Positions 17,778 through 28,964 of a stretch of 64,000 nt of DNA are shown one piece after another (the first letter of the stretch is position 1; the number at the start of each line of letters is the position of its first letter). The notes beneath the pieces are model-generated. The model was not told the DNA's origin. It searched no databases and was given only the letters and a program-made list of their open reading frames with translations. Origin of the DNA: Reichenbachiella versicolor (GTDB lineage: Bacteria > Bacteroidota > Bacteroidia > Cytophagales > Cyclobacteriaceae); NCBI RefSeq assembly GCF_003171675.1, contig NZ_QFZQ01000005.1, positions 124,001 to 188,000 of the forward strand, given 5' to 3'. Made by a program: the position numbers and the translations under genes.

Positions 17778-18290
17778 TTATTTTACTTCAAACGATACCT
17801 TCAGTTTATCCCAAGCAAGAGATACAACTCCAGCCTCGCTAGCTGCAATAGTGAAAGCCTCAGTCATTGAGCTCTGGCTAGGCTTGACATTAAACCTCAA
17901 AACGTCCTTGGACGAATCGTATTTATAAGCTCCCCATTGATCCCACACGCTATTGATAATAACTGTCCAACTCTTTTCATTAGGAATAGTAAAAAGAGCA
18001 TACTTACCCTTCTTTAATTTTTCACCATTGACTGTACAGTCAGCAGAGACTTCAAAAACGGTAGCTTCATTGGCACCAGTTCTCCAAACCTTGTCGTAAG
18101 GAACCAAATCACCCCAAATTGTACGACCTTTTACGGATGGACTGCTGTATGCAATCTTCAAATTCACATCACCCAATGACTGATCTACATATTTCATCGG
18201 ACTTGCTCTTTTCTGTGCCTGAAGAGTGTAACTTGTAACTATTCCAAGAATAAGCAGAACTAAAACTTTGTTTACACGGATTAAATTCAT
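17778..18290 (-). CDS. DUF2911 exported protein
   Basis: 170 residues with a signal peptide (about 1-25). Family signatures are visible: SPMKYVDQSLGDVNLKIAYSSPSVKGR (start of the domain), IWGDLVPYDKVWRTGANEAT and KKGKYALFTIPNEKSWTVI. DUF2911 proteins are common exported proteins in Bacteroidota with unknown activity. It is monocistronic, with a hairpin terminator downstream. Confidence 0.93.
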   Translation of the reverse strand: MNLIRVNKVLVLLILGIVTSYTLQAQKRASPMKYVDQSLGDVNLKIAYSSPSVKGRTIWGDLVPYDKVWRTGANEATVFEVSADCTVNGEKLKKGKYALFTIPNEKSWTVIINSVWDQWGAYKYDSSKDVLRFNVKPSQSSMTEAFTIAASEAGVVSLAWDKLKVSFEVK

Positions 18291-18455
18291 TTTTTTTAAT
18301 TTTGATTAGTGATTAGACGCTATTAGTCAACTTCAGGTTAGATTTATTTTTTTAAGTTAGCGAAAAAATGGAATTGTGCAGTATTTACAGCTTTTTCCTG
18401 TTTTTAACGTATATTGAAACTCGCACATTATCCACCACTGTACAGACATTATTCA

Positions 18456-18863
18456 ATGAGTGACCATACTAAAGTACTAATTATCGACGACGACGAGATC
18501 AATAATTTGATCTGTACCAAAGTAATCAATGACTATAACTCAGAATTTGAGGTAGAGTCTGTGACTAGTTCTGCCAGAGGACTAGATTACCTTGAAGATC
18601 TGGTACAAAACAATAAAGAAGGACTCCCTGATATCATTCTTTTGGATATCAATATGCCTACTATCAGTGGATGGGATTTTATTCGTGAATACCGTAAAAT
18701 GATGACCGCTGTAGAAAGTGAAAAAATCAAACTTTTTGTTTTGACCTCATCACAATACTATCAGGATGCAGAACTGGCGGATCAATACAGGGAAGTACAA
18801 AAACTTTTCACAAAACCTCTGACAGGAGAGATCCTTGATGAGATTAGTACCTATTTAAAATAG
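18456..18863 (+). CDS. Single-domain response regulator (active receiver)
   Basis: Starting at ATG 18456 gives 135 residues that are only a CheY-like receiver; an upstream in-frame ATG at 18414 adds a short unrelated leader. The acidic pocket D11-D13 (IIDDDE), phospho-acceptor D64 (LLDINMP), Thr in VLTSS and Lys in TKPL are all present, so phosphorylation should work. No histidine kinase is adjacent. A strong terminator follows. Confidence 0.9.
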   Translation: MSDHTKVLIIDDDEINNLICTKVINDYNSEFEVESVTSSARGLDYLEDLVQNNKEGLPDIILLDINMPTISGWDFIREYRKMMTAVESEKIKLFVLTSSQYYQDAELADQYREVQKLFTKPLTGEILDEISTYLK

Positions 18864-18880
18864 GAACAGCCTAAGAAATT

Positions 18881-18909
18881 AAAGACTTGCTAAATAGCAA
18901 GTCTTTTTT
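18881..18909 (+). terminator. Intrinsic terminator after the receiver gene
   Basis: A perfect 10-bp stem AAAGACTTGC/GCAAGTCTTT with a 6-nt loop and a T-tract, 17 nt after the stop codon. Confidence 0.9.
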
Positions 18910-18969
18910 GTTTCTGACAAATCCATTTAAACTCTACCAATACACACTCTATAAGTAGTCTGGGTTTAA

Positions 18970-18977
18970 TAGTTTTG
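18970..18977 (+). promoter_or_regulatory. -7 promoter element for the DUF3109 gene
   Basis: TAGTTTTG matches the Bacteroidota consensus TAnnTTTG exactly and ends 25 nt before the ATG. No clear TTTG at -33 was seen. Confidence 0.5.
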
Positions 18978-19002
18978 CAGCTTGGATTAGAGTTTTTAGT
19001 CA

Positions 19003-19569
19003 ATGATTATAGTAGATAATGCCGTGTTATCTGACGACTTGCAAGAACAGCACTTCGTCTGTGACCTGACCAAATGTAAAGGAGCGTGCTGTGTTGAAGG
19101 AGATTTGGGAGCTCCTTTAGAAAAAGAAGAATTACAGATACTAACAGACTCTGTCCCAGAAGTAATGCCATATCTCCCTCCAGAAGGACAAGCTGCTATA
19201 AAAGATCAAGGAGCCTATGTTATAGACGAGGAAGGAGACTATTCTACCCCTACTATCAATGGTCGTGAGTGTGCTTATGCCTACTATGACAACGATCAAA
19301 CTTTAAAATGTGGAATAGAACAAGCTTATCTCGATGGAAAAGTAAATTGGCAAAAGCCTATCTCTTGTCACCTCTATCCTATCCGAATCACCAAATATGA
19401 TCACTATGATGCGCTTAACTACGACAGGTGGGACATCTGTAGTGACGCTTGCAAACTAGGTGACAAGTTGAAAGTACCTGTTTATAAATTTCTAAAAGGC
19501 CCTCTTACTCGCAAGTATGGCGAAGAGTGGTACAAAAAACTAGAGCAGACAATAGCCGAAAAAGAATAA
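19003..19569 (+). CDS. DUF3109 (YkgJ-like, Cys-rich) protein
   Basis: 188 residues, cytoplasmic. Cysteines cluster as [11 protein letters not shown] near the N-terminus, with [22 protein letters not shown] and CSDACKLG further on, the pattern of the zinc- or cluster-binding YkgJ/DUF3109 family found throughout Bacteroidota. The function is unknown. Its stop is 6 nt before pcrA, so they probably form an operon. Confidence 0.92.
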   Translation: MIIVDNAVLSDDLQEQHFVCDLTKCKGACCVEGDLGAPLEKEELQILTDSVPEVMPYLPPEGQAAIKDQGAYVIDEEGDYSTPTINGRECAYAYYDNDQTLKCGIEQAYLDGKVNWQKPISCHLYPIRITKYDHYDALNYDRWDICSDACKLGDKLKVPVYKFLKGPLTRKYGEEWYKKLEQTIAEKE

Positions 19570-19575
19570 CGCTCA

Positions 19576-21861
19576 ATGGAAGGAATAGATATTAGTTATC
19601 TGGATGGCTTGAACAAGCCCCAGCGTGAAGCAGTAGAAACAACTGAAGGCCCTGCGATGATTATTGCGGGTGCGGGATCTGGCAAGACTCGTGTTTTGAC
19701 ATATAGAATAGCGCACTTGATCAAATACCATCAAGTCGACCCATTTTCTATCCTCGCTCTGACATTTACCAATAAGGCCGCTCGTGAGATGCGTGAACGT
19801 ATTGAAGGTGTAGTCGGAAATGATGCCCGCAATATCTGGATGGGAACCTTCCACTCTGTATTCTCTAGAATCCTAAGAGCAGAAGCTCATTTATTGGGAT
19901 ACCCAAGTCACTTTACTATATATGACTCTGATGATTCTAAATCATTAATCAAGAATATCGTCAAAGCTATGGGTCTTGATGATAAAGTCTATAAACCCAA
20001 TGTGGTACTCAACAGAATCTCAAGTGCCAAAAACCGTCTAGTCTCTTGGCAAGAGTACAATCGCAACCCCATCTACGCAGCTGATGACAATGAAAACGGC
20101 AAGCCTGAAATGGGGAAAATCTATAAAGAATATTGCCAGCGATGTTTCAAGGCAGATGCTATGGATTTCGATGATCTTCTATTCAATACCAATGTACTTT
20201 TCAGAGACCATATTGATGTGTTGAATAAATATCAGCAGCGATTCAGGTATGTAATGGTAGATGAGTTTCAGGACACCAATATTTCTCAATATGTCATTAC
20301 AAAAAAATTAGCTGCTGTCCGGAGAAATATTGCAGTGGTAGGTGATGATGCTCAAAGTATCTATGCTTTCCGTGGTGCAGATATTCAGAATATTCTAAAC
20401 TTCGAGAAAGACTATCCTGAGCTGAAAGTCATCAAACTAGAGCAGAATTACCGTTCTACAAAAAACATCGTCAACGCTGCTAACTCTGTCATTAGTAAAA
20501 ACCAAAACCAGCTACGTAAAAGCGTCTGGACGGACAATAACGAAGGTGACCTCATTGAAGTAATAAAAGCTACTTCAGACAATGAAGAAGGCAAATTAGT
20601 AGCTTCTGCCATATTTGAATCCAAAGTCACCAATCAAGAAAGAAACTCAGACTTTGCCATTCTTTACCGAACCAATAGCCAATCTAGGGCACTGGAGGAA
20701 GCTCTCAGAAAGAACAACATCAAGTATAAAATAGTTGGAGGTTTGTCTTTCTACCAAAGAAAAGAGATTAAGGATATTTTAGCGTACATCCGATACTCTG
20801 TCAACCAGAGTGACGAACAAGCTTTCCGTAGAATAATCAATCTTCCCAAGAGAGGTATAGGACCTACTACTGTTGATAAAATAGTAGTAGCTGCTGCGGA
20901 GAACAATACAACTATTTGGAATGTACTGGAAAATGCGCAGCACTTTATAGGTGGGCGTTCTGCTACTGCTATCGATCAATTTGTAACGCTCATCAAGAGC
21001 TTTATGATCTCGATCGAGAAAAGAGATGCTTTTGAAGCAGCTTCTTTGATTGCGAAGAACTCTGGACTACTAAAGGAGCTCTACGATGACAAAACAATTG
21101 AAGGTCGAAATCGATATGAGAACGTACAGGAATTATTAAACGGAATCAAAGAATTCGTTGACAATCCTGAAAATGAAGACAAACAAATGGCTTCCTTCCT
21201 TCAGGACATTGCTCTTCTTACAGATGCTGACAATGAAAAAGGCGAAGACAAGGATGTCGTGACTATGATGACTATTCACATGTCTAAAGGGCTAGAATTC
21301 AAAAACGTTTTCCTTGTCGGAATGGAAGAAGACCTTTTTCCTTCACAGATGATGATTAGTTCACGCCAAGATTTAGAAGAAGAAAGAAGGTTGTTCTACG
21401 TAGCCGTAACTCGTGCAGAAAAGAAGCTATATATGAGCTATGCGTTGACGCGCTACCGTTTCGGAAGATTGAAAACTTGTGAACCAAGTAGATTCTTGGA
21501 AGATATTGATTCGCATTTCCTCAAGGCAAGTCATAAATTCAAATCTACTGAAGCAAGCCCGCTAGCTACTTTGAATGGAGGTAATTCTAGTTTCTCTAAA
21601 AGCTTTGTAAGAAATAATAAAGTCGCAGCTAGACCCCAGCCATCTCCGAATGCTTTGTTGCATAAGCCATCAGGTAATTTCAAACCCAGTGATACTTCTA
21701 GACTAGAGGTAGGTATGAAGGTAGAACACCCTAAGTTTGGATTCGGTAATGTAACAAAAATCGAAATTCAAGGTATCAATAAGAAGGCACACATCAGTTT
21801 TGACAAGGCTGGAGATAAGACTTTGCTTCTGAGCTTTGCTAAGCTGATGATACATGAGTAG
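19576..21861 (+). CDS. pcrA: UvrD/PcrA-type superfamily 1A DNA helicase
   Basis: 761 residues. A 3'-5' helicase for repair and removal of roadblocks. Motifs in order: Q-motif LNKPQREAV, Walker A GAGSGKT (32-38), Ia [68 protein letters not shown] and [15 protein letters not shown]. The C-terminal tail ends in a Tudor-like [19 protein letters not shown], the RNA polymerase-interacting fold of PcrA. It follows DUF3109 and precedes rocD, 26 nt away. Confidence 0.96.
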   Translation: MEGIDISYLDGLNKPQREAVETTEGPAMIIAGAGSGKTRVLTYRIAHLIKYHQVDPFSILALTFTNKAAREMRERIEGVVGNDARNIWMGTFHSVFSRILRAEAHLLGYPSHFTIYDSDDSKSLIKNIVKAMGLDDKVYKPNVVLNRISSAKNRLVSWQEYNRNPIYAADDNENGKPEMGKIYKEYCQRCFKADAMDFDDLLFNTNVLFRDHIDVLNKYQQRFRYVMVDEFQDTNISQYVITKKLAAVRRNIAVVGDDAQSIYAFRGADIQNILNFEKDYPELKVIKLEQNYRSTKNIVNAANSVISKNQNQLRKSVWTDNNEGDLIEVIKATSDNEEGKLVASAIFESKVTNQERNSDFAILYRTNSQSRALEEALRKNNIKYKIVGGLSFYQRKEIKDILAYIRYSVNQSDEQAFRRIINLPKRGIGPTTVDKIVVAAAENNTTIWNVLENAQHFIGGRSATAIDQFVTLIKSFMISIEKRDAFEAASLIAKNSGLLKELYDDKTIEGRNRYENVQELLNGIKEFVDNPENEDKQMASFLQDIALLTDADNEKGEDKDVVTMMTIHMSKGLEFKNVFLVGMEEDLFPSQMMISSRQDLEEERRLFYVAVTRAEKKLYMSYALTRYRFGRLKTCEPSRFLEDIDSHFLKASHKFKSTEASPLATLNGGNSSFSKSFVRNNKVAARPQPSPNALLHKPSGNFKPSDTSRLEVGMKVEHPKFGFGNVTKIEIQGINKKAHISFDKAGDKTLLLSFAKLMIHE

Positions 21862-21887
21862 CTTTTTTCGAACCTAAAGCATCCGAT

Positions 21888-23117
21888 ATGACTGATGAAA
21901 TGACTAGTGAAAGAGCGATGCAGCTCGAAGATCAATATGGAGCCCATGATTACCATCCTTTACCGGTTGTTCTAGCAAAAGGTGAAGGTGTTTTTCTTTG
22001 GGATGTAGAAGGGAAACGATACTATGACTTTCTATCAGCCTATAGTGCTGTAAATCAAGGCCACTGTCATCCTAAGCTCGTGCAAGCCATGACAGAGCAA
22101 GCTCAAACTTTGACACTTACTTCGAGAGCATTTTTTAATGATGTTCTCGGCCCATATTCGGAATACATAACAAAACTCTTCGGCTATGATAAAATGCTCC
22201 CTATGAATACTGGAGCCGAAGGAGTAGAAACAGCTATCAAACTAACAAGAAAGTGGGCCTACGAAGTCAAGGGAATTCCCGAAAATCAGGCACAGATCAT
22301 TGTTTGCGAGAAAAATTTCCACGGTCGTACTACTACTATAATTTCTTTTTCATCTGACGCTGGTTCACATAACAACTTTGGACCTCACACACCCGGCTTT
22401 ATTAGAATCCCATACAATGACCTAGAAGCTCTTGACGAAGCTCTCAAACTCCCAAACATCGCTGGTTTTTTAGTAGAGCCCATTCAAGGTGAAGCTGGTG
22501 TCTATGTTCCCGATGATGGCTATTTGAAAGGAGCTTATGACCTTTGCCAAAAACATGGTGCTCTCTTTATAGCAGACGAAATCCAGACTGGTATCGGCCG
22601 TACTGGTAAAATGCTCGCTTGTGATCACGAAGGAGTGAAACCTGACATTCTGATTCTGGGCAAAGCATTATCCGGAGGTTTTTATCCTATCTCCTGTGCA
22701 CTTGCAGATGACCAAATCATGGATGTTATTCGCCCAGGACAGCATGGATCTACATTCGGAGGCAACCCAATGGCTGCTAAGATAGCTATCACTGCACTTG
22801 ACATCATTAAAGATGAAAAACTGGCAGAAAATGCAGAGCGGCTTGGAAACATTTTCCGCAAGCGCATGAATCAGTTCATCACAAAAAATGACATTGTTAA
22901 ATCAGTAAGAGGAAAAGGTTTATTGAACGCTGTAGTTATCAACGATACTGAAGATTCTGAAACAGCTTGGAATATTTGTCTTAAACTCCGTGATAACGGA
23001 CTACTTGCCAAACCTACTCATGGCAATATTATCCGATTTGCTCCTCCGCTTGTCATGACAGAAGAACAAATCCATGAATGTTGTGATATAATTGAAAAAA
23101 CTATTTCAGACTTTTAA
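21888..23117 (+). CDS. rocD: Ornithine--oxo-acid aminotransferase
   Basis: 409 residues. It interconverts ornithine and glutamate-5-semialdehyde (arginine/proline metabolism) with PLP. It has [20 protein letters not shown], the [13 protein letters not shown] segment and the PLP lysine K259 in [10 protein letters not shown]. The N-terminal [19 protein letters not shown] is typical of ornithine aminotransferases as opposed to acetylornithine aminotransferases. It is probably cotranscribed with pcrA; its stop overlaps that of the convergent CBS gene. Confidence 0.95.
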   Translation: MTDEMTSERAMQLEDQYGAHDYHPLPVVLAKGEGVFLWDVEGKRYYDFLSAYSAVNQGHCHPKLVQAMTEQAQTLTLTSRAFFNDVLGPYSEYITKLFGYDKMLPMNTGAEGVETAIKLTRKWAYEVKGIPENQAQIIVCEKNFHGRTTTIISFSSDAGSHNNFGPHTPGFIRIPYNDLEALDEALKLPNIAGFLVEPIQGEAGVYVPDDGYLKGAYDLCQKHGALFIADEIQTGIGRTGKMLACDHEGVKPDILILGKALSGGFYPISCALADDQIMDVIRPGQHGSTFGGNPMAAKIAITALDIIKDEKLAENAERLGNIFRKRMNQFITKNDIVKSVRGKGLLNAVVINDTEDSETAWNICLKLRDNGLLAKPTHGNIIRFAPPLVMTEEQIHECCDIIEKTISDF

Positions 23118-23545
23118 ACTAATGTACTTTCTTTCTGCGCATAGTAACTGATCACATCTGTCGTAGTTACTATTCCTGCCAATTGATCATTTTGAATAAC
23201 TGGCAATGCATGAAACTCATGCTCAGTAAATATTCTTGAAGCATCCGATATCAATTGATGAGCTTCAACACTAACTGGACTATGTTTCATTACTTGATTG
23301 ATAGACAGCATGTCCAAGATTGCATGATCAGCATCTATTTGATCTTCACCATAAATATTACCAAAGCTGATTCGCATAATATCAGTCTTACTCACAATTC
23401 CTATCAGTTTACCCTCTGAGGTGATGGGCATATGTCTGATGTGATACTCAGCGAAAAGATTGCTGACTTTTTGTAAGGAATCATTAATATCACAAGTGAC
23501 CAGCTCCTTGGTCATAATGCTCGCTATTGTGTCTTGATTATCCAT
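23114..23545 (-). CDS. Two-CBS-domain protein
   Basis: 143 residues, made of two CBS modules (about 8-62 and 80-138), with [20 protein letters not shown] and [20 protein letters not shown] as the paired adenosine-ligand motifs. It probably senses adenine nucleotides. The partner is unknown. It converges on rocD with a 4-nt overlap of stop codons. Confidence 0.9.
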   Translation of the reverse strand: MDNQDTIASIMTKELVTCDINDSLQKVSNLFAEYHIRHMPITSEGKLIGIVSKTDIMRISFGNIYGEDQIDADHAILDMLSINQVMKHSPVSVEAHQLISDASRIFTEHEFHALPVIQNDQLAGIVTTTDVISYYAQKESTLV

Positions 23546-23681
23546 GACTGCACTGTTTTGGTTTGAAATTCTTATTCATTCAATGTAGCCAATACAGTTA
23601 GCGAAAAAGTCTTTAATTATCAGAAATCAAAGTGATTTTGATCAGACAACAATAGATGCAATAGGCTTTTCAAACCTTTGA

Positions 23682-24455
23682 TCAGACATTAAAACATTCC
23701 TTTGAAATATCTGAAAGTATATCTGAGAACTCATCCGGTTTCTCTATTGAAGGATAGTGCCCACAGTTTTCCATCTTTATTAATTCAAACTTGACCTCAG
23801 CTTCATCATTCAAAGTATCCAAATACTCCAACTTAAAGGTTGGGTCCTGCTCTCCATAAATTACCCATTTATTGATTTCCACTGATTTAAAAACTGTCGC
23901 CTCATCATAATATTCATCAGGCTTGCTAGTTTCTTTCCCTATTGTAACTCTAACAGCAGGATCAGTACATAAAAAATCTTCCTTGAGTAATGGGGCTACT
24001 TCTTTATTCTGAATCGAAGCATCGATCGCTGCATCCAATGCCTCTTCTGTAATTTGTCCACTCAAATACGTGGACATATGTGAAGAAAACTTGAAGGCCT
24101 CTTCTATATTCAAAGGCTTCCTGAGTGGAGGGGTTCCAAATATAACGAGCCCTTTGACCTGAGTCAATCTCTCGAGAGCTTGAATAGCAATATGACCTCC
24201 TAATGAATTCCCAACTAATAAAATATCTCCAGTCACATCTTCACAACACTCAAGTACATAATCGGCATGATCAGAAATCTTATACTCACCCGTCATAGGA
24301 CCTTCCCCATGCCCAGGTAAATCAATCAATAGAACATCACATGATACTGTCAACAAATCACATACTTCTTCAAAGACCCTCGATGAACTTGAATTACCAT
24401 GAAGAAATACTATTGTAAAATCGGATGACTGACTAGGGAAATTGCTGTTAGACAT
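23682..24455 (-). CDS. Alpha/beta-fold hydrolase
   Basis: 257 residues, cytoplasmic. Oxyanion-hole motif FLHGNSSSS, nucleophile elbow VGNSLGGH (Ser), acid residue near YGEQDPTF and catalytic His in CGHYPSIEKP. The small cap region and general layout fit lipase/esterase-like members; no substrate can be given. It is monocistronic. Confidence 0.87.
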   Translation of the reverse strand: MSNSNFPSQSSDFTIVFLHGNSSSSRVFEEVCDLLTVSCDVLLIDLPGHGEGPMTGEYKISDHADYVLECCEDVTGDILLVGNSLGGHIAIQALERLTQVKGLVIFGTPPLRKPLNIEEAFKFSSHMSTYLSGQITEEALDAAIDASIQNKEVAPLLKEDFLCTDPAVRVTIGKETSKPDEYYDEATVFKSVEINKWVIYGEQDPTFKLEYLDTLNDEAEVKFELIKMENCGHYPSIEKPDEFSDILSDISKECFNV

Positions 24456-24536
24456 ATTGATAATTTTTGATGTGCTAAGATAATTTATTGACTTACTCTA
24501 TAACATAGCTCAGCCTTCCTTAAATAAAAGCATAGG

Positions 24537-26675
24537 TTACTTTTCACTTTTATAAAGTGTCAAGGCTACCCTTAATTTATGATATGGAATTTCTTCTTTG
24601 AAATGTTCAAAGAGTGGTTTCAATGAATCTTCAATCTTAAGCTCTTCTATTCCTCTGGTAATACTTCCTCTCTCCTCTGTTGTAAGAAATTGAGCAAGAT
24701 CTACTTCTTTGCCCTGTTCATACAAGGTTGACAAATGAGAATAAATAGTAACTGGATTTAGGTTTCTCTTTTCAGCAATTTGTTCAGGAGAAAGTCCTTC
24801 TTTATAAAACTCATATGTCACCAAATGAGTAGCACCTTTTATCTTTTCACCCTCTGCTGTTTTGGCTTTGATGTAGGCGATGATCTCTTTCATGAAATCC
24901 GTACCATACTTCTCAAGCTTCTGCTGACCGACCCCTGATATTTCAATAAAATCCTCATCCGTTGTCGGACGCTGTGCAGACATTTCATTTAGTGTAGCAT
25001 CACTAAACACTAAGTATGCTGGAATACCTTGAGCTTCTGCGATTTCTTTTCTGAGTGTCTTAAGTTTAACAAAAAGCTCTTCCGATCGCTCTTGTTGCTT
25101 GGTTTTCTTCGGAGTATCTGTCCTAGCTTTTCGCTGTTCCGCAGTTTCTGGTCTAGTGATGTGAATGGGAAAGTCCCCTTTAAGAACTTTCTTAGCCAAA
25201 CCTGTCGTACGCAATGTATTGTGATCATCAAAAGCAATCTCAAATAGGCCAAGATTTAGAAATTGACCCATATAGTGTTGCCAGTCAAAGTAAGGAACAT
25301 TACTTCCAGCCCCATATGTCTTGATTTGGTGATAACCTTTTTGAAAAAGCTCCTGCCTTCCAGACCCACGTAAAATATCGATTAGCATTCCGATACCAAC
25401 TTTCTCTCCAGTGCGAATACTAGCCGAAAGAGCCTTCTGTGCTAATATGGTTCCATCCATGAATTTGGGAGGGTTTCGACACACGTCACACTTGCCACAG
25501 TTTTCTTCAAGGTGTTCACCAAAATAACTCAACAGCACTTTTCTCCTACAGGTAGTTGCCTCCGCAAACTGTTGCATTCGCTTCAGTTTGGCATCTAAAA
25601 GCTCCTTTTGAGAACTGTCAGCATTGAAACTTTGCAACTGTACTATGTCTCCGTAGCTAAAAAACAGTACAGCCTTAGATTCCAGACCATCTCTACCCGC
25701 ACGACCAATTTCTTGGTAATAACTTTCCAGGTTTTTAGGAAGGTTATGATGAATTACCCAACGAACATTAGACTTATCAATTCCCATCCCAAACGCAACG
25801 GTTGCACAAACAACCTTGAGATCATCTCGAACAAATCTTTCTTGTGTTTTGTCACGAACATCTGATGGCATTCCAGCGTGGTAAAAGTCAGCATCTATTC
25901 CTGCCGCTAGTAATTTAGCAGCGACTTTCTCTGTGCTTTTACGGCTCAGACAATAAACTATCCCAGATTCATCTGGTCGTTGTTTGATATGAGATATAAT
26001 AGCATCTATTCGACCTTGAGCTGGACGTACATTAAGATCAATATTGGGTCGATCAAATGACGCTAAAAATGTCTCTGCTCCTTCTACACCTAGCTGCTTA
26101 AGTATATCATTTCTCGTAGCCTTATCTGCTGTAGCAGTCAAGGCCATCACCGGTACTTTAGGAAACTGTTTTTTGAGAAAATCCAGCTTGGTGTATTCCG
26201 GTCTGAAATCATGTCCCCACTGTGAAATACAATGTGCTTCATCCACTGCCAACAAATTCAACTGAACAGACTTCATGACGTTGAAGAAATCTCGCGTGAG
26301 TAATTTCTCTGGAGAAACGTAGAGCAACTTTATTTTCCCTTCGCAAAAATCCGATTCGATTTGTAATTGTTCTTTTCCGCTAAGCGAACTGTTTAGATAT
26401 GCAGCCGTTACTCCGTTTTGCCTTAAAGCTTCAACTTGATCCTTCATCAAGGATATCAAAGGAGATATCACAATACAAGCTCCTTCTAAAACAAGCGCAG
26501 GAATCTGATAACATAAGGATTTTCCTCCCCCAGTAGGCATAATTACCAAACCATCATTTCCTTCAAGAGCATTTGAAATTATCTGCTCTTGAAGCAATCT
26601 AAATGCCTTGTATCCGAAGGTTTCTTTAAGAATAGTCTTGGCTTGGTCAAGCCCAGGCATTTGATCAATTTGCAT
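24537..26675 (-). CDS. recQ: ATP-dependent DNA helicase RecQ
   Basis: 712 residues. 3'-5' superfamily 2 helicase of recombinational repair. Walker A MPTGGGKS (to residue 53), DEAH at 145-148, SPLISLMKDQ, GMGIDKSNVRWVIHHNLPK and EIGRAGRD (motifs V/VI). Zinc site: CRR near 385, then CGKCDVC. Winged helix follows, then an HRDC domain (about 530-610), and a further C-terminal helical domain with LNPVTIYSHLSTLYEQGKEV as in the long Bacteroidota RecQ. No operon partner. Confidence 0.95.
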   Translation of the reverse strand: MQIDQMPGLDQAKTILKETFGYKAFRLLQEQIISNALEGNDGLVIMPTGGGKSLCYQIPALVLEGACIVISPLISLMKDQVEALRQNGVTAAYLNSSLSGKEQLQIESDFCEGKIKLLYVSPEKLLTRDFFNVMKSVQLNLLAVDEAHCISQWGHDFRPEYTKLDFLKKQFPKVPVMALTATADKATRNDILKQLGVEGAETFLASFDRPNIDLNVRPAQGRIDAIISHIKQRPDESGIVYCLSRKSTEKVAAKLLAAGIDADFYHAGMPSDVRDKTQERFVRDDLKVVCATVAFGMGIDKSNVRWVIHHNLPKNLESYYQEIGRAGRDGLESKAVLFFSYGDIVQLQSFNADSSQKELLDAKLKRMQQFAEATTCRRKVLLSYFGEHLEENCGKCDVCRNPPKFMDGTILAQKALSASIRTGEKVGIGMLIDILRGSGRQELFQKGYHQIKTYGAGSNVPYFDWQHYMGQFLNLGLFEIAFDDHNTLRTTGLAKKVLKGDFPIHITRPETAEQRKARTDTPKKTKQQERSEELFVKLKTLRKEIAEAQGIPAYLVFSDATLNEMSAQRPTTDEDFIEISGVGQQKLEKYGTDFMKEIIAYIKAKTAEGEKIKGATHLVTYEFYKEGLSPEQIAEKRNLNPVTIYSHLSTLYEQGKEVDLAQFLTTEERGSITRGIEELKIEDSLKPLFEHFKEEIPYHKLRVALTLYKSEK

Positions 26676-26938
26676 TTTGAAAGAACTCTTTACACTACTG
26701 AATGCACAAAGATAATACGGTAGTAAGAAAACACTATTCTATTTAAGAATGTCATTAAAGCCATTAACTGCGATCACATATGCAGACAACAAAAAAATCT
26801 AGGCTTTGTGCAAAGAATCGGTCTAAAAATAAAAACATACGGCAGAACTATGAGATATATAAATAAACCTGTCTGATGAGGTTGGAAAGGGAACATTTTT
26901 TAGTTTATATTTCACTTACATAAACCAAACTGACCAAA

Positions 26939-27664
26939 ATGTCACACAAAGTACTAATAGTAGAAGATGATCCTCAGATAGCAGAATCCCTATCTGATAT
27001 GTTGGAGATTTTAGATCATGAAGTAGTAGGCATAGCAGAATCTTACGATGCCGCTGTTAAACTACTATCTGAAGGAACAGCTGAAATTGCGCTTCTGGAT
27101 ATCCAGATCAAAGGTGATAAAACTGGAATTGATGTTGCTGAAAAAATCAAATCAGATTTTTTGATTCCTTTTATTTTCACCACTGCCTATGCTGATAAGG
27201 AAACAATCAAAAAAGCATCTCAGCATAGCCCGTATGGGTATATCGTAAAGCCATATGGTATGAAGGATATCAATGCTAGTATCGAAATAGCTATTGAAAA
27301 TCATAAATTACTAGAGAATCAGAAGCCTGAAGAGGAAAAGGGGCTATTCAACTCCGAAAGTCTTTTTGTAAAGGCAAACTCCAAGATGATACGCATCAAA
27401 ATGAGTGAGATCCTCTATACCGAAGCCAAGGGTGATTATGTGATTTTCAAGACTACTGATAAGGGATATATAGTGCATACTACTTTCAAGAATGTAGAAA
27501 TGAAACTAGATCCAGATCTGTTTGTAAAGGTGCACAGATCCTTTATCGTGAACGTAGATAAAATCATAGATATCGAGGAAAACAATCTATTGATCAATGA
27601 TCATGTAATACCGGTTTCTAGAAACCAGAAACCGATATTATTCTCAAAGATCAATTCTCTGTAG
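26939..27664 (+). CDS. LytTR-family response regulator
   Basis: 241 residues. The receiver (1-120) has the acidic pair ED(D) at 9-11, D54 in ALLDIQIKG and K in VKPY. The LytTR DNA-binding domain (about 143-238) begins LFVKANSKMIRIKMSEILYTEAKGDYV and ends with VHRSFIVNVDKI. No kinase is adjacent, so the partner sensor is elsewhere. Its 3' end overlaps the convergent glycosyltransferase gene by 14 nt, which might couple the two transcripts negatively. Confidence 0.93.
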   Translation: MSHKVLIVEDDPQIAESLSDMLEILDHEVVGIAESYDAAVKLLSEGTAEIALLDIQIKGDKTGIDVAEKIKSDFLIPFIFTTAYADKETIKKASQHSPYGYIVKPYGMKDINASIEIAIENHKLLENQKPEEEKGLFNSESLFVKANSKMIRIKMSEILYTEAKGDYVIFKTTDKGYIVHTTFKNVEMKLDPDLFVKVHRSFIVNVDKIIDIEENNLLINDHVIPVSRNQKPILFSKINSL

Positions 27665-28847
27665 TAGTCATTTTACTTTCTTCGACTACTACTCTTTGTG
27701 CTTTTTCCCAGACTACGGATTGATTATTCTTGAAGTACCGTTGCCATCCTAGTATGACACAATAGTTCATAAATAGGAAGTAGTATGGTATGTAAAAAAT
27801 CTTGATTCTGATTTTTCTTCTTCTCAGAAAGAAACCAACTGATGCCAAGGTGTAGAAAAGTATCTGTCCCAGCATCATTAACTGATAAAATGTCCCTGCT
27901 TGAACCAAGGCAATATTTGCCAACAAAAGTACTGGCAAACACAAAGGAGTAAGTGTCCAGCGCAAGACCCTGTGAGAAATATATTGGAAGGTCAACATAC
28001 CATGTTTAAATGGGTTTAACAATGACCTCAGACGAACTATGGACTGAATTCCTCCTGCAGCTATTCTTACCTTTCTCTTCTGTTCGTCTTCTATAGAAGC
28101 AGAGGCTGATTCCAGGGCTACTGCGTTTTTTTCATAGGCTACCTTATACCCTTTGGCAGCTATACCAACTGTCATCATAAAATCCTCAATAATCGAATCC
28201 TCTGATACCGTTTCATATAATGAAGTTCTAATCGCAAATAGCTCACCAGCAGCTCCTACCAGCGTATTCAACTCTGCATCCTTCCTCTTTAAATAAGATT
28301 CATATTTCCAATATAGTCCCTCCCCAGCTGCACTAGCTTTGTCAGAAGTATCAGACCATACCGTTTTTTCACCAGAGACAGCTCCTACTTTATGGTCACT
28401 AAAATGATCAACCATCAAGGAAACCGCTTCTTTATTCATATGCACATTAGCATCCGAATATATAGTGATATCAGAGTCTACCATAGGCATCACTCGGTTT
28501 ACTGCATGAATCTTGCCTTTTCTTTCTGGTGAGTAAAACAATTTTACCTCTGGATGTGCTTTTATGATCTCATTAGTTCCATCTGTGGTTCCATCAGTGA
28601 CAAACAAGACTTGAAGCTTATCCTTGGGGTAATCAAGCGCAAGTGCATTTTGAATCTTTGCTTCAATGACCGACTCTTCATTATATGCCGCTACCAAAAG
28701 GCTTACCGTTGGTAATTCCTGAAACTCTTCCCTCGGACTTTCTTTTTGTAAAGCTCTTTTTAATTTGGTCAAGATGAATAAGACTATTCCATACCCGAGG
28801 TAGGTATAAAACACTATTGCTAAACAAATGATAAACAAAGACTCCAT
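27651..28847 (-). CDS. Membrane glycosyltransferase, GT2 family
   Basis: 398 residues: an N-terminal helix, a GT-A catalytic domain (about 45-270) and a C-terminal pair of helices. Motifs: SLLVAAYNEESVIEAKIQNA, FVTDGTTDGTNE, YSDANVHMN (metal DxD-like), AAGELFAIRT and EDFMMTVGIAAKGY, then KRKVRIAAGGIQS in the QxxRW position. It probably adds sugars on the cytoplasmic face of the membrane in EPS synthesis. It is last in the minus-strand cluster, 118 nt after the preceding gene. Confidence 0.88.
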   Translation of the reverse strand: MESLFIICLAIVFYTYLGYGIVLFILTKLKRALQKESPREEFQELPTVSLLVAAYNEESVIEAKIQNALALDYPKDKLQVLFVTDGTTDGTNEIIKAHPEVKLFYSPERKGKIHAVNRVMPMVDSDITIYSDANVHMNKEAVSLMVDHFSDHKVGAVSGEKTVWSDTSDKASAAGEGLYWKYESYLKRKDAELNTLVGAAGELFAIRTSLYETVSEDSIIEDFMMTVGIAAKGYKVAYEKNAVALESASASIEDEQKRKVRIAAGGIQSIVRLRSLLNPFKHGMLTFQYISHRVLRWTLTPLCLPVLLLANIALVQAGTFYQLMMLGQILFYTLASVGFFLRRRKIRIKIFYIPYYFLFMNYCVILGWQRYFKNNQSVVWEKAQRVVVEESKMTTTEN

Positions 28848-28872
28848 ATCTTAAGTGTTTGGTGATTAGTTT

Positions 28873-28900
28873 CCTCACAACCTAAAAAAGTGAGGTTTTT
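28873..28900 (+). terminator. Weak hairpin between two glycosyltransferase genes
   Basis: CCTCAC and GTGAGG form a 6-bp stem with an 11-nt loop, followed by TTTTT on the plus strand. The flanking genes are on the minus strand, where no T-tract follows, so its role is unclear. Confidence 0.25.
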
Positions 28901-28964
28901 CAAAAATTGATTAAAACTGACCTCAGGGTCTGTGAATTAAACCCCATAGACTATCGCATTGCGA

